Below, in pieces: positions 16,665 to 23,935 of a stretch of DNA of 23,935 nt (its first letter is position 1; each line of letters begins with the position of its first letter). The notes below the pieces were generated by a model, which was given only the letters and a program-made list of their open reading frames with translations, was not told the origin of the DNA and did no database searches. A program made the position numbers and the translations under genes. The stretch is from a bacterium (lineage in GTDB: Bacteria; JAHJDO01): assembly GCA_023129655.1 (NCBI GenBank), contig JAGMBN010000007.1, positions 1-23,935 of the forward strand, given 5' to 3'.

Positions 16665-17661
16665 GCCAATAGTCGGTCTTGCTATGGGAGACGCAGCCGG
16701 TATCGGTCCTGAGTTAATCATTAAAGCTCTGAAGCAACCGAAGACTACTGAAAATCTTGATGCCATGGTAATTGGTGATGCTAAGATTATGCGCAAGGCA
16801 GTTAAATTGCTCAAAAGCAGTATGACTATCGAAACCTGCCAATCCTGTGAGGATGCGAATTTCTCTGCCGGTGTAATCAATGTCATTGATCTGAATAATC
16901 TTCCAACCGAGGTCTATGCCACAGGGAAAGTTGAGGCTGCTGCTGGTAAAGCTGCGGTTGAGTATATCGAAAAAGCGGTACAGATGGCTCTTGACAGGCA
17001 GGTTGATGCCATAGCTACTGCCCCTGTTAATAAAGAGGCCATGCACCTGGCCGGCTATGACTTTGCCGGTGTTACAGAGTTGCTGGGGAGACTTACTGAT
17101 TGCAAGAAATTCTCTCTGGTTGTTGTATTAGGGCCAATCCGTCTTTTCTGGGTTACAAACCATGTGTCTCTGCGTAAAGCACTTGACGGAGTCACAAAAG
17201 AGGCTGTTCTGAAAAAAATCCATACGGTTAATGAAGCTTTGACAGATTTCGGCATTGACAAAGGCAGTATTGCAGTAACCGCCTTAAATCCGCACGGTGG
17301 GGAGGGTGGCGCTATGGGCGCAGAGGAAATTAAAGAAATCATCCCTGCTATTAATATAGCACAGGAAGAAGGAATCAATGTCTTGGGGCCGTTCCCTGCT
17401 GATACGATTTTTTTGCAGGGCAGAAAGGGTAAGTTTGACGCTATCCTGGCTATGTATCACGATCAGGGAAATATCGCGGCTAAACTAATGGACTTCGGCG
17501 CAGGAGTAACCGTTGTCGCCGGCCTGCCAATTATTCGTACATCAGTGGCTCATGGAACGGCTTTTGATATTGCTGGGAAAGGGATAGCTGCCCCGGATAC
17601 ATACATCGCAGCTATAAAAAAGGCAGGTGAAATAGCAGTTAAACGCGGATTTATCCATTAA
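16648..17661 (+). CDS. PdxA-family 4-phosphohydroxy-acid dehydrogenase
   Basis: PdxA enzymes oxidise and decarboxylate 4-phosphohydroxy-L-threonine in vitamin B6 synthesis; PdxA2 relatives act on 4-phospho-D-threonate or erythronate and release dihydroxyacetone phosphate. Visible motifs are GDAAGIGPELI (DPAGIGPE in PdxA), ATAPVNKEAM, VTNHVSL, MYHDQG and VAHGTAFDIAGKG, which provide the three metal-binding histidines (about 172, 271 and 302). I prefer TTG 16648, 5 bases after GGAGAA, over ATG 16633, because the protein then starts like the family. Both overlap the creatininase gene. A catabolic PdxA2-like role fits this operon better than B6 synthesis. Confidence 0.9.
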   Translation: MQKRDKPIVGLAMGDAAGIGPELIIKALKQPKTTENLDAMVIGDAKIMRKAVKLLKSSMTIETCQSCEDANFSAGVINVIDLNNLPTEVYATGKVEAAAGKAAVEYIEKAVQMALDRQVDAIATAPVNKEAMHLAGYDFAGVTELLGRLTDCKKFSLVVVLGPIRLFWVTNHVSLRKALDGVTKEAVLKKIHTVNEALTDFGIDKGSIAVTALNPHGGEGGAMGAEEIKEIIPAINIAQEEGINVLGPFPADTIFLQGRKGKFDAILAMYHDQGNIAAKLMDFGAGVTVVAGLPIIRTSVAHGTAFDIAGKGIAAPDTYIAAIKKAGEIAVKRGFIH

Positions 17662-17675
17662 GTAAAGGAGTTAAA

Positions 17676-18797
17676 ATGTCAGTAAAAGCACTTCAGGCAG
17701 TTGGTGTGAACAAGGTTGAATTAACGGAATTCTCATATCCTCAGGTAGCTGATGATGCTATTCTGCTCAAGATTTTGTACTGCGGTATATGCGGGACGGA
17801 TTTACACGGTATAGAGGGTAAACGCACGGTCAAATTTCCTATTATTCCCGGTCATGAATTGGTTGCCAAAGTCGTAGAGATCGGCCCGAAAGCCCTTGAG
17901 AGGACAAAGATTTTTAGCGGCGATACTCTAACAGTAGGCGATATGGTAACGATTAATCCGCGGATAACATGCGGGAAATGCTATTACTGCAGGAACCTGC
18001 CGCAACGGCCGGAAATGTGCATGGGAGCGCGTACATATAATTCCTCTATAGGCAGCGACAAGCCGCCTTTCCTTTTCGGGGGCTGGGCTGAATATATGTA
18101 TATCCTGCCGAACTCAGAAATTATAAAACTGCCCGAAGGTATCGATTTGGAACTAGCGTCATTGATTGAACCACTTGCCTGCTCAGTAGGGCTTCTGGAT
18201 CGTTATCGCAGGAGTCATGACTGGGTTGTCGGGGACGGCTTTAATATCAACAGAAACGTAGTGGTATTCGGCGTCGGGGCGATTGGGCTTTTAGCGGCTT
18301 CATGTTTCCATCTTAACGGGGCCAGGCAGATAATTTGTATCGACGCTTTATCCAGCAAGCTCGAATTAGCTCGCGAATTTGGCGCAACTGTTACACTGAA
18401 CGCAAAGGAAACTTCCGTGGCCGATAGAGTTGAAGCTGTCAAAGAGGTCTGCCAGGGATTAGGAGCCGATATAGTCATTGAAGCCTGTGGAGTTCCTGCG
18501 ACGATTGGAGAAGGTGTAAAAATGCTGCGGCGGGGTGGACAATTATTCGAGGTTGGACATTTGCTCAAAGCCGAAGACGCACGGGTTGATGCTAATTTAA
18601 TCTGCCGTAATGAACTTGAAATTATTGGAAATTATGCGTATCCTTCCAGTAATTGCCTTGGCTACGCTGCCGAGATTTTAATGCAGGGTAAGCTTCCTTA
18701 CCGTAACCTGATAAAGACTTATCCTCTGGATGATTACAGAGAAGCTCTTTTCGGCAAGAAGGACAGTTCGATAGTAAAATCAGTTTTTGCCATTTGA
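17676..18797 (+). CDS. Zinc-dependent medium-chain dehydrogenase (second copy)
   Basis: A 373-residue enzyme with catalytic C39 (GICGTD), H60 and E61 (PGHELVA) and structural C99, C102, C105, C115 (CGKCYYC), and a Rossmann motif VVFGVGAIGLLAA near 195. It differs from the first zinc dehydrogenase in this operon by an insertion near residues 117-135 and elsewhere, so it is not a recent duplicate. It probably oxidises another polyol or sugar intermediate. The ATG follows AAAGGAG at the usual distance, 14 bases after the PdxA-like gene; the kinase gene starts 12 bases after its stop. Confidence 0.92.
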   Translation: MSVKALQAVGVNKVELTEFSYPQVADDAILLKILYCGICGTDLHGIEGKRTVKFPIIPGHELVAKVVEIGPKALERTKIFSGDTLTVGDMVTINPRITCGKCYYCRNLPQRPEMCMGARTYNSSIGSDKPPFLFGGWAEYMYILPNSEIIKLPEGIDLELASLIEPLACSVGLLDRYRRSHDWVVGDGFNINRNVVVFGVGAIGLLAASCFHLNGARQIICIDALSSKLELAREFGATVTLNAKETSVADRVEAVKEVCQGLGADIVIEACGVPATIGEGVKMLRRGGQLFEVGHLLKAEDARVDANLICRNELEIIGNYAYPSSNCLGYAAEILMQGKLPYRNLIKTYPLDDYREALFGKKDSSIVKSVFAI

Positions 18798-18809
18798 CGG
18801 AGTTTAATT

Positions 18810-20318
18810 ATGAGCCTTTTAGGACTTGATGTCGGAACTACCGGATGTAAAGCAGTTGTCTTTGATATAGATGGTAAAGTTCTTGCCCAAGCCTATCGTG
18901 AGTATCCTCTCATCCATTCCCAGCCCAGCTGGTCGGAATTGGATACAGACCGTCTCTGGAAAAACGTAACTGAGGTATTGTTGGAAGTCAATCAAAAGGT
19001 TCGCTCTAATCCGGTTAAGGCATTAAGTGTGTCCTGCCAGGGCGAAGCGGTTACCGCCATTGACAAGGCTGGAAAGGCGCTGTGCAATTTCAGCGTTTCT
19101 TTCGACCATCGCACAATCGCTCAGGCTGAGTGGTGGCGGGAGAATTTCGGGGCGAAAAAATTATTTTGTATTACAGGTATGCCTCTTCACGCGATGTACA
19201 CTATCAACAAGATAATGTGGTACAAAGAAAACTGCGCACAGATGTATGCCAAGGCAGTCAAGTTTCTTTGCGTTGAAGATTTTATTAATTACAGATTAAC
19301 CGGACGACCGGCGACCGACTGGTCGCTGGCCGGACGCACTATGGCTTTTGACGTTACAAGCAAGTCATGGTCTGATGAAGTATTAACGGTCGCCCAAGTT
19401 GATAAAGGTCTTTTACCTGATACTTATCCTTCGGGGACTGTTGTCGGAGAGGTAACAACCGATGTTGCTTGCAAACTTGGTTTTGAGAATAACGTTATTG
19501 TTGCAACAGGCGGCCATGATCAGCCCTGCGGAGCATTGGGTGCAGGTATCACTGAACCAGGCATCGCGATGAATGCCACCGGCACCTCGGATGTAATATG
19601 TCCTGCATTTGCTGAGCCTGTTCTGTCAGAGAAAATGCTATCGAGCAATTATTCCTGTTATTCGCATGTGGTCCCGGGTCGATGTGTATCTATAGCTTTT
19701 AATCTGACCGGTGGGTTGCTATTGCGGTGGTACCGTGATACTTTCTGCGATGGTGAACAAGCCAGGGCTTCTCAGACCAACTGTAGTGTCTATGAAGTTA
19801 TTATCGAAGAGGCTTCGCCAGAAGTGAAGAACCTTTTCTTCCTGCCGCATTTTGTGGGGTCAGGTACTCCATATCTTGATTCCCATTCGATGGGGGCATT
19901 AGTTGGGCTAACTGTTGATACTACTAAACAGGATGTTTCAAAAGCTGTGCTGGACTCGATTAACTACGAGATGAAATTGAATATCGACTTGATGAACCAG
20001 GCCGGCCTTGGCATCCGGAAGCTGCGGGCTATTGGCGGAGGATCAAAGAGCCGAAGATGGCTGCAAATGAAGGCTGACACATTCGGTATGGCTGTAGCTT
20101 CAATGAAAACCTCTGAGGCTGCTTCACTGGGAGCTGCTATCCTGGCCGGCATAAGTATCGGTACATTCAAAGATGCCCACTGTGCAGTTGAAGCAATGGT
20201 GCATATTAAAAGCACATACTATCCAGATGAAAAACAGAGCAGGGTTTATCAGGAAAAATACGAACTGTATAAGGAGCTGTATCCTGCTCTTAAACAGTTT
20301 AATTTTATTTTGAGGTGA
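18810..20318 (+). CDS. FGGY-family carbohydrate kinase (xylulokinase-like)
   Basis: The 502-residue kinase begins GLDVGTTGCKAVVFDIDG, the phosphate-binding start of the FGGY fold. The catalytic Asp is in GGHDQPCGALGAG (D237). C-terminal motifs are AIGGGSKSRRWLQMKAD and EAASLGAAILAG. Length and order match xylulose/glycerol-type kinases, which transfer phosphate from ATP to a sugar, polyol or sugar acid in the cytosol. It supplies the phosphorylation step of the operon and probably produces the phosphorylated signal for the DeoR-type regulator. The exact substrate is not clear: xylulose is possible, but the PdxA-like, deacetylase and NagB-like neighbours argue for something less common. Confidence 0.94.
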   Translation: MSLLGLDVGTTGCKAVVFDIDGKVLAQAYREYPLIHSQPSWSELDTDRLWKNVTEVLLEVNQKVRSNPVKALSVSCQGEAVTAIDKAGKALCNFSVSFDHRTIAQAEWWRENFGAKKLFCITGMPLHAMYTINKIMWYKENCAQMYAKAVKFLCVEDFINYRLTGRPATDWSLAGRTMAFDVTSKSWSDEVLTVAQVDKGLLPDTYPSGTVVGEVTTDVACKLGFENNVIVATGGHDQPCGALGAGITEPGIAMNATGTSDVICPAFAEPVLSEKMLSSNYSCYSHVVPGRCVSIAFNLTGGLLLRWYRDTFCDGEQARASQTNCSVYEVIIEEASPEVKNLFFLPHFVGSGTPYLDSHSMGALVGLTVDTTKQDVSKAVLDSINYEMKLNIDLMNQAGLGIRKLRAIGGGSKSRRWLQMKADTFGMAVASMKTSEAASLGAAILAGISIGTFKDAHCAVEAMVHIKSTYYPDEKQSRVYQEKYELYKELYPALKQFNFILR

Positions 20319-20322
20319 GAGC

Positions 20323-21078
20323 ATGTCTGAAGACAAAAGGGTGTTAGCTCTTTTTGCTCATCCCGATGACGCAGAGTTTATGTGTGCCGGGACGCTGGCC
20401 TTGTTGCGTGAAAGGGGCTGGCAGGTTTCTATGGCTACAATTACAGCAGGTGACTGCGGCTCTAAGGAACACAGCTCTGAGGAAATCAGCAGAATTCGGC
20501 AAGGCGAAGCGGCCAGCGCTGCCAAACTCTTGGGAGCTCCATATCAATGTTTTGGCTCTTTTGACTTCTTTATCCAGTACGACAGAGTGACATTGCTTAA
20601 AGCAATTAAGCTTGTGCGTCAAGTAATGCCTACGATCGTCTTTGCGCCAAGTCCTTCGGATTATTTAATCGACCATGAAATCACCAGCTTGATTGCCCAG
20701 ACAGCCTGTTTTACCTGCGGTCTGGAGAATATTCACACTGACGGCGTAAGCGCATTCAAAAAGATACCTCACCTGTATTATGCCGACCCTATTGAAGGGA
20801 AAGATAAGTTCGGCAATACAGTCAAGCCGACGATACTGGTAGATATAACCTCTTCAATGGATACAAAAGAAAAAATGCTGTGCTGTCATCAAAGTCAGCG
20901 CGTCTGGCTACAATCACACCATGGGATGGATGAATACACTGAGTTTATGAAAAGACTGGCTCGCGACAGGGGCCAAAGAATTAACTGTATCTTCGCTGAA
21001 GGATTCAGACAGCATTTAGGGCACGGATATCCGCAGGATAATATATTGAAGGTTGAGTTGGTAAATTTAGTTCATTAA
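20323..21078 (+). CDS. PIG-L/LmbE-family N-deacetylase
   Basis: The N terminus has the family motif AHPDDAEF (H13, D15, D16), and the third zinc ligand H118 is in PSDYLIDHEI, so the zinc site looks whole. The family removes acetyl groups from N-acetylglucosamine-type amino sugars (GlcNAc-inositol, bacillithiol precursors, chitobiose). At 251 residues it is normal in size. It lies 4 bases after the kinase gene and 18 before the NagB-like gene; GTGAGAG at 20314-20320 overlaps the kinase stop. Pairing a deacetylase with a NagB-like deaminase suggests the pathway takes an N-acetylated amino sugar derivative. Confidence 0.92.
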   Translation: MSEDKRVLALFAHPDDAEFMCAGTLALLRERGWQVSMATITAGDCGSKEHSSEEISRIRQGEAASAAKLLGAPYQCFGSFDFFIQYDRVTLLKAIKLVRQVMPTIVFAPSPSDYLIDHEITSLIAQTACFTCGLENIHTDGVSAFKKIPHLYYADPIEGKDKFGNTVKPTILVDITSSMDTKEKMLCCHQSQRVWLQSHHGMDEYTEFMKRLARDRGQRINCIFAEGFRQHLGHGYPQDNILKVELVNLVH

Positions 21079-21096
21079 ACTTAAGGAGACGAGAAA

Positions 21097-22026
21097 ATGG
21101 CGAGAAAAATAAGTATGTTGGCACCTGACTGGTGGGATTACACGACACTGGATGATGAAATTCTCAATGACGCGGCGGAATTAACCGCTGAGGATTTACA
21201 GGCCATGTCAAGAGAAGGGTTTCAGGTCAAGTTCTATGATACGGTCGAGGATTTTTACCTGGCTGAAGCATTAGAGTATATCGATGCATGGAAGCAGGCT
21301 ACCGCTGACAATCCTGTTGGTATGTGCGGTCCGGCAGGGCCTGTTGAGCAACTTCCGCTTGTGGCAAGGCTGGTTAACGAATTCGGGATAGACCTGACCA
21401 ATGCCCATTTCTGGGCCATGGACGAATGGTATATCGACGGCAAGGAGGTTGACGAAACTTACTCGCTGTCTTTCGCCAAGGTTGATTTGGACGGGTGCTT
21501 CAATAAAATCGATAAAAAGTTCAAGATGCCTAAAGAGAATATTCACTTCCCTAAGGCAAATGTCGATGAATATATCAACAGTTGGAACAATGTTCGCTGC
21601 ACGGTTATGCAGGGCGGACAGGGCGAAATAAAGCACTGGGCTTTCAACGACCCACTCAGGAGGGAGGGCAAGTATAAAGACGCTCCTCCTTCACCTGATG
21701 AATATCGCAAGCTTACCACGCGTATTGTAGAGCTGCATCCGGTTACGCTTATGCAGAATGCCCGCACCAGTGGTGGTGGAGCAGTAGCGTCGGTTCCGGT
21801 CAAAGCTCTTACAGTCGGGCCCGATGAGACATGGAAATCCGAGAAGGTTTCAATCTGGCATGGGGGCATGCACGATAATCCTTACGGTATAAGATTGACA
21901 ACTTTGATGATATCTAAAAAAATCGCTGATAGTTCTGTGCCGATGTCGTTGCTTGCAGACCATCCAAATGTTCAATTTAACTTCTATCGACCAGCTATAG
22001 GGACATGTAAAGTTAAAGTCAATTAG
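21097..22026 (+). CDS. NagB-like (glucosamine-6-phosphate deaminase family) isomerase/deaminase
   Basis: NagB converts glucosamine 6-phosphate to fructose 6-phosphate and ammonia. This 309-residue relative (NagB is about 266) keeps the core: NAHFWAMDEWY (D109, E110; NagB MDEY, D72), QGEIKHWAFNDP (H180, D185; NagB H143, E148) and a C-terminal SGGGAVASVPVKALTVG that matches NagB TMG-type loops. The position of NagB D141, two before the His, is I178 here, with E177 next to it, so the chemistry may differ. The extended N terminus (residues 1-60) is not typical. It is the last gene of the operon, after GGAGACG. Likely function: isomerisation or deamination of an amino-sugar derivative. Confidence 0.85.
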   Translation: MARKISMLAPDWWDYTTLDDEILNDAAELTAEDLQAMSREGFQVKFYDTVEDFYLAEALEYIDAWKQATADNPVGMCGPAGPVEQLPLVARLVNEFGIDLTNAHFWAMDEWYIDGKEVDETYSLSFAKVDLDGCFNKIDKKFKMPKENIHFPKANVDEYINSWNNVRCTVMQGGQGEIKHWAFNDPLRREGKYKDAPPSPDEYRKLTTRIVELHPVTLMQNARTSGGGAVASVPVKALTVGPDETWKSEKVSIWHGGMHDNPYGIRLTTLMISKKIADSSVPMSLLADHPNVQFNFYRPAIGTCKVKVN

Positions 22027-22173
22027 AGAACTTCAGATGACCTAAAGCATGGCATTGTTAAAAATAAAAGACAAAATTTCAGACACTGTTCAACAGAAAT
22101 TGTGAAGAACAAGACCTGACGAAATATAAGTTGTTGTTAGATGCAAATTAAAAACAAAGATAGGGAGGAGATC

Positions 22174-22215
22174 ATGCAAAGTAAGGTGACAATCATTGCT
22201 TCATTACTCTATTGA
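22174..22215 (+). CDS. Short ORF (13 residues) before the AraC-type regulator
   Basis: MQSKVTIIASLLY follows a very strong ribosome site, GGGAGGAG at 22163-22170, 3 bases before its ATG, and ends 49 bases before the regulator gene's start. It may be a leader peptide or the remaining 5' end of a lost gene, because such a ribosome site with almost no gene behind it is unusual. I recognise no homologue. The rest of 22027-22264 holds no other feature that I can support: no good promoter or hairpin. Confidence 0.35.
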   Translation: MQSKVTIIASLLY

Positions 22216-22264
22216 CAACGCACATTTAATATAGTAGCTTTTTTAAAATTGAATGGGAGCAAAG

Positions 22265-22930
22265 ATGAATTCTCTTTATCCTATGAATAAGGAAAAGGAA
22301 TTAGTTGCCAGAATTAAACTGGGAGATAAGATTGGGGCAAAAACCATTCTTAATAAACTGGTTGGAGAGATACTCTTTAAAAATTCAGGGAGCGGAGATG
22401 TGCGTAAAGCGCGAATTCTGGAGCTTATTGTCGTAATTTCAAGAACCGCTGTAGAAGCTGGAGCTAATATGGAGAAGTTATTGGGACTCAATTATACATA
22501 TATATGTGAATTATCTGAAATAAATAAAGATGAAACATTGTATAAATGGATGATAAAGGTGTTCTCTTCTTTTATGGAGGAAGTGTCCAGATCAAGCAAT
22601 AAAAAGAATATGGCGATTGTAGAGCGCGCAATGAAATGCATGAGAACTAATTATAACAAGAGTCTAACATTGAGTAAGATAGCGAAAGCTGCATATGTCA
22701 ATACGTATTATCTGAGCCATCTTTTTAAGAAAGAACTGGGTATGACTGTTGTTGACTATCTTACTAAAGTTAGAATTGAAGAAGCAAAGAGACTTTTGCA
22801 GAATGATAAAATGAGTATTATTGAAATTGCCCTGGAAGTGGGATATGAAGACCAAAGTTATTTTAGTAAGGTATTCAAGAGGAATGAACATACAACTCCA
22901 ATGGTCTATCGCAAGAGAAATCTGACGTAA
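22265..22930 (+). CDS. AraC-family transcriptional regulator without an evident ligand-binding domain
   Basis: The C-terminal 100 residues contain two AraC-type helix-turn-helix motifs: LSKIAKAAYVNTYYLSHLFK (about 134-153) and IIEIALEVGYEDQSYFSKVFK (about 184-204), followed by TPMVYRK. The N-terminal 75 residues (KEKELVARIKLGDKIGAKTI, then RKARILELIVVISRTAVEAG) resemble the helical module that follows the PocR sensor domain in longer regulators. No PocR domain precedes it, so either the sensor was lost or the protein senses through the helical module. I chose ATG 22265, 5 bases after GGGAG, over ATG 22253. Its neighbour is a corrinoid protein gene; PocR controls a cobalamin-dependent pathway in other bacteria, which fits. 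Confidence 0.9.
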   Translation: MNSLYPMNKEKELVARIKLGDKIGAKTILNKLVGEILFKNSGSGDVRKARILELIVVISRTAVEAGANMEKLLGLNYTYICELSEINKDETLYKWMIKVFSSFMEEVSRSSNKKNMAIVERAMKCMRTNYNKSLTLSKIAKAAYVNTYYLSHLFKKELGMTVVDYLTKVRIEEAKRLLQNDKMSIIEIALEVGYEDQSYFSKVFKRNEHTTPMVYRKRNLT

Positions 22931-22934
22931 AAAA

Positions 22935-22994
22935 ACAATATATTCCCAAAAAAGACAATATATATCAAGACTCAATCAGTGTTATATGTATAAT
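22935..22994 (+). promoter_or_regulatory. Candidate AraC-dependent promoter of the corrinoid protein gene
   Basis: A direct repeat ACAATATAT occurs at 22935-22943 and 22955-22963, exactly 20 bases (about two turns) apart, the spacing usual for AraC-family half sites. A perfect -10 TATAAT (22989-22994) has only a poor -35 (CAAGAC at 22966-22971), the sign of an activator-dependent promoter. The second repeat ends just upstream of that -35, as in class II activation. Expected transcription start is near 23001, 35 bases before the corrinoid gene. Confidence 0.5.
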
Positions 22995-23035
22995 TTCCAA
23001 AATACAATAAAAACTTTTAAAAAGGAGAATTGGTT

Positions 23036-23665
23036 ATGGCAGATTTACAGGGGATAGCGGATGGTCTAATTAAAGGGCAGGCGCAAGTAGTTTCTGATCT
23101 GGTTAAAAAGGCTGTGGATGAAGGTGTTGGTCCTGAAGAAATTTTAACTGATGGTCTCATTGCAGGCATGAATATAATAGGGGCAAGATTTAAGAAGAAC
23201 GAGGTATATGTTCCTGAAGTTCTTATAGCTGCAAGGGCAATGCATGCCGGAATGGGGGTTTTGGAACCACTACTTGCTGAGGCAGGAGTAAAGCCTCTTG
23301 GTAAGATAGCAGTAGGAACTGTTAAAGGAGACCTTCACGATATTGGCAAGAATCTGGTGGTTATGATGCTTAAAGGGTCAGGTTTTAATGTGGATGATCT
23401 TGGAGTTGATTGCGATGCTCAAAAATTTATTGATGCTGCAAAGGACGGTGCGCAAGTAATAGCTATGTCAGCGCTGTTAACAACAACAATGCCTGCAATG
23501 AAGGATGTAATAGATAATTTGCAGTCTGCAGGAGTAAGCGTTAAAACAATGATCGGAGGAGCGCCTATCACACAGGGATACGCTGATGAGATTAAGGCAG
23601 ACGGCTACGCTCCGGACGCTGCCTCAGCAGTTGATACAGCAAAAGAACTTGTAGCAGCAAACTGA
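23036..23665 (+). CDS. Corrinoid (vitamin B12) methyl-carrier protein of the MtbC/MtmC/MtaC type
   Basis: The protein has a helical N-terminal cap (residues 1-85, with GMNIIGARFKKNEVYVPEVL) and a Rossmann-like cobalamin domain from about 88. The cobalt-binding motif DLHDIGKN (D99, H101, G104) binds the lower ligand of B12. At 209 residues it matches the free corrinoid proteins of methyltransferase systems, which carry a methyl group from a methylamine, methanol or methoxy donor to a second methyltransferase. Start ATG 23036 has AAAGGAG at 23021-23027. No substrate methyltransferase is beside it; the UroD-like protein at 9203 might use it, but this is an inference. Its last 61 bases overlap the convergent gene. 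Confidence 0.95.
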   Translation: MADLQGIADGLIKGQAQVVSDLVKKAVDEGVGPEEILTDGLIAGMNIIGARFKKNEVYVPEVLIAARAMHAGMGVLEPLLAEAGVKPLGKIAVGTVKGDLHDIGKNLVVMMLKGSGFNVDDLGVDCDAQKFIDAAKDGAQVIAMSALLTTTMPAMKDVIDNLQSAGVSVKTMIGGAPITQGYADEIKADGYAPDAASAVDTAKELVAAN

Positions 23666-23935
23666 TTATATTCTTTCAATAAATTCTCAATAAGTTCTTT
23701 AACAGAGACGATCTTGTCTATCAGATAAGCATTAGCTCCGGCAAAAGCAAATCCTTCTTCAAGGTTTCCTTTTTTGGCGTTATTTAATGCAAGAGATATA
23801 CAGTAAGGGGCCTTTCTAAAATCACACGTTCTCAGGCACTTCCATGGACATTTGAAAGGTTTTTTAATTCCTGCTGAAACATCATCAAGGAACTTATTCT
23901 GAATCGTTCTTCCTGGTAATCCCACAGGACTGTCA
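23605..23935 (-). CDS. Nitronate monooxygenase/2-nitropropane dioxygenase-family protein, 3' end only
   Basis: The frame is open to the right edge, so the 5' part is outside the window. The visible C-terminal part reads DSPVGLPGRTIQNKFLDDV, then KCPWKCLRTC, APYCISLALNNA, GNLEEGFAFAGANAYLIDKIVSVKELIENL, the typical tail of NMO/FabK-like FMN proteins. These oxidise nitronates with FMN and, in some relatives, act as enoyl-ACP reductases. The Cys cluster CPWKCLRTC is kept in a subgroup. The last 20 residues are read antisense through the end of the corrinoid gene (overlap 23605-23665) and do not look like the family, so the stop may have moved there. Confidence 0.85.
   Translation of the reverse strand, partial: DSPVGLPGRTIQNKFLDDVSAGIKKPFKCPWKCLRTCDFRKAPYCISLALNNAKKGNLEEGFAFAGANAYLIDKIVSVKELIENLLKEYNQFAATSSFAVSTAEAASGA

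Noticed and set aside
16648..17661. Vitamin B6 pathway pdxA
   Set aside because: GDAAG replaces the usual DPAG, the operon is catabolic, and no pdxJ or other B6 gene is near; a PdxA2-like role fits better.
22212..22235. TTGACA and TATAGT before the AraC-type gene as a promoter
   Set aside because: The spacer is only 12 bases, too short for a sigma-70 promoter, and no suitable -10 lies 16-18 bases away.
1..23935. CRISPR arrays, tRNA or rRNA genes, insertion sequences, prophage genes
   Set aside because: I saw no regular spacer-repeat series, no clover-leaf sequences, no transposase or integrase motifs and no terminal inverted repeats with target duplications.

Overview
The window is bacterial chromosomal DNA with dense genes, AT-rich overall, and strong Shine-Dalgarno sites. 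HflK/HflC-type membrane proteins, a YihY-type membrane protein, a corrinoid methyl-carrier protein and a UroD-type methyltransferase homologue, next to sugar-catabolic genes without matching transporters, suggest an anaerobic, saccharolytic bacterium with a two-membrane envelope. Omnitrophota, Lentisphaerae, Planctomycetes or a similar uncultivated lineage would fit. This is an inference from gene content; there is no rRNA or marker gene here to place it. I saw no tRNA, rRNA, CRISPR array, transposase or phage gene. No gene-free stretch exceeds 300 bases; the longest are 11916-12164 and 22027-22264, both described below.

Region 1 (1-4174) holds three consecutive SPFH/band-7 genes, HflK-like, HflC-like and HflK-like. 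The first is fused to a degenerate cation-diffusion-facilitator membrane domain and runs off the left edge. A palindromic repeat separates them from coaD (coenzyme A synthesis). Region 2 (4202-10988) is a very AT-rich glycan cluster: a 1058-residue GH67/GH20-like hydrolase, a GH63-like (alpha/alpha)6-barrel glycosidase, a UroD-family methyltransferase homologue and an unexported M23/LytM-like protein, the last three joined by start/stop overlaps. It ends at a palindrome shared with the convergent yihY/brkB-family gene (11091-11915, minus strand).

Region 3 (12011-22026) is one long catabolic operon. A near-consensus extended -10 promoter drives a short leader ORF with alternative hairpins, then a DeoR-family regulator. 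Nine tightly packed enzymes follow: Gfo/Idh/MocA oxidoreductase, zinc dehydrogenase, class I (DhnA-type) aldolase, creatininase-family amidohydrolase, PdxA-like dehydrogenase, second zinc dehydrogenase, FGGY kinase, PIG-L deacetylase and NagB-like isomerase/deaminase. The set suggests deacetylation, deamination, oxidation, phosphorylation and C-C cleavage of an N-acetylated amino sugar or sugar-acid derivative. No exact substrate can be read from the sequence. The enzyme block has clearly higher GC than the regulator and region 2, suggesting it was assembled or acquired separately.

Region 4 (22265-23935) holds an AraC-family regulator without an evident sensor domain, then a putative activator-dependent promoter with spaced direct repeats, a corrinoid protein gene, and the 3' end of a convergent nitronate monooxygenase-family gene that overlaps it. 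The corrinoid protein may receive methyl groups from a methyltransferase such as the UroD-like protein of region 2; that link is inference.
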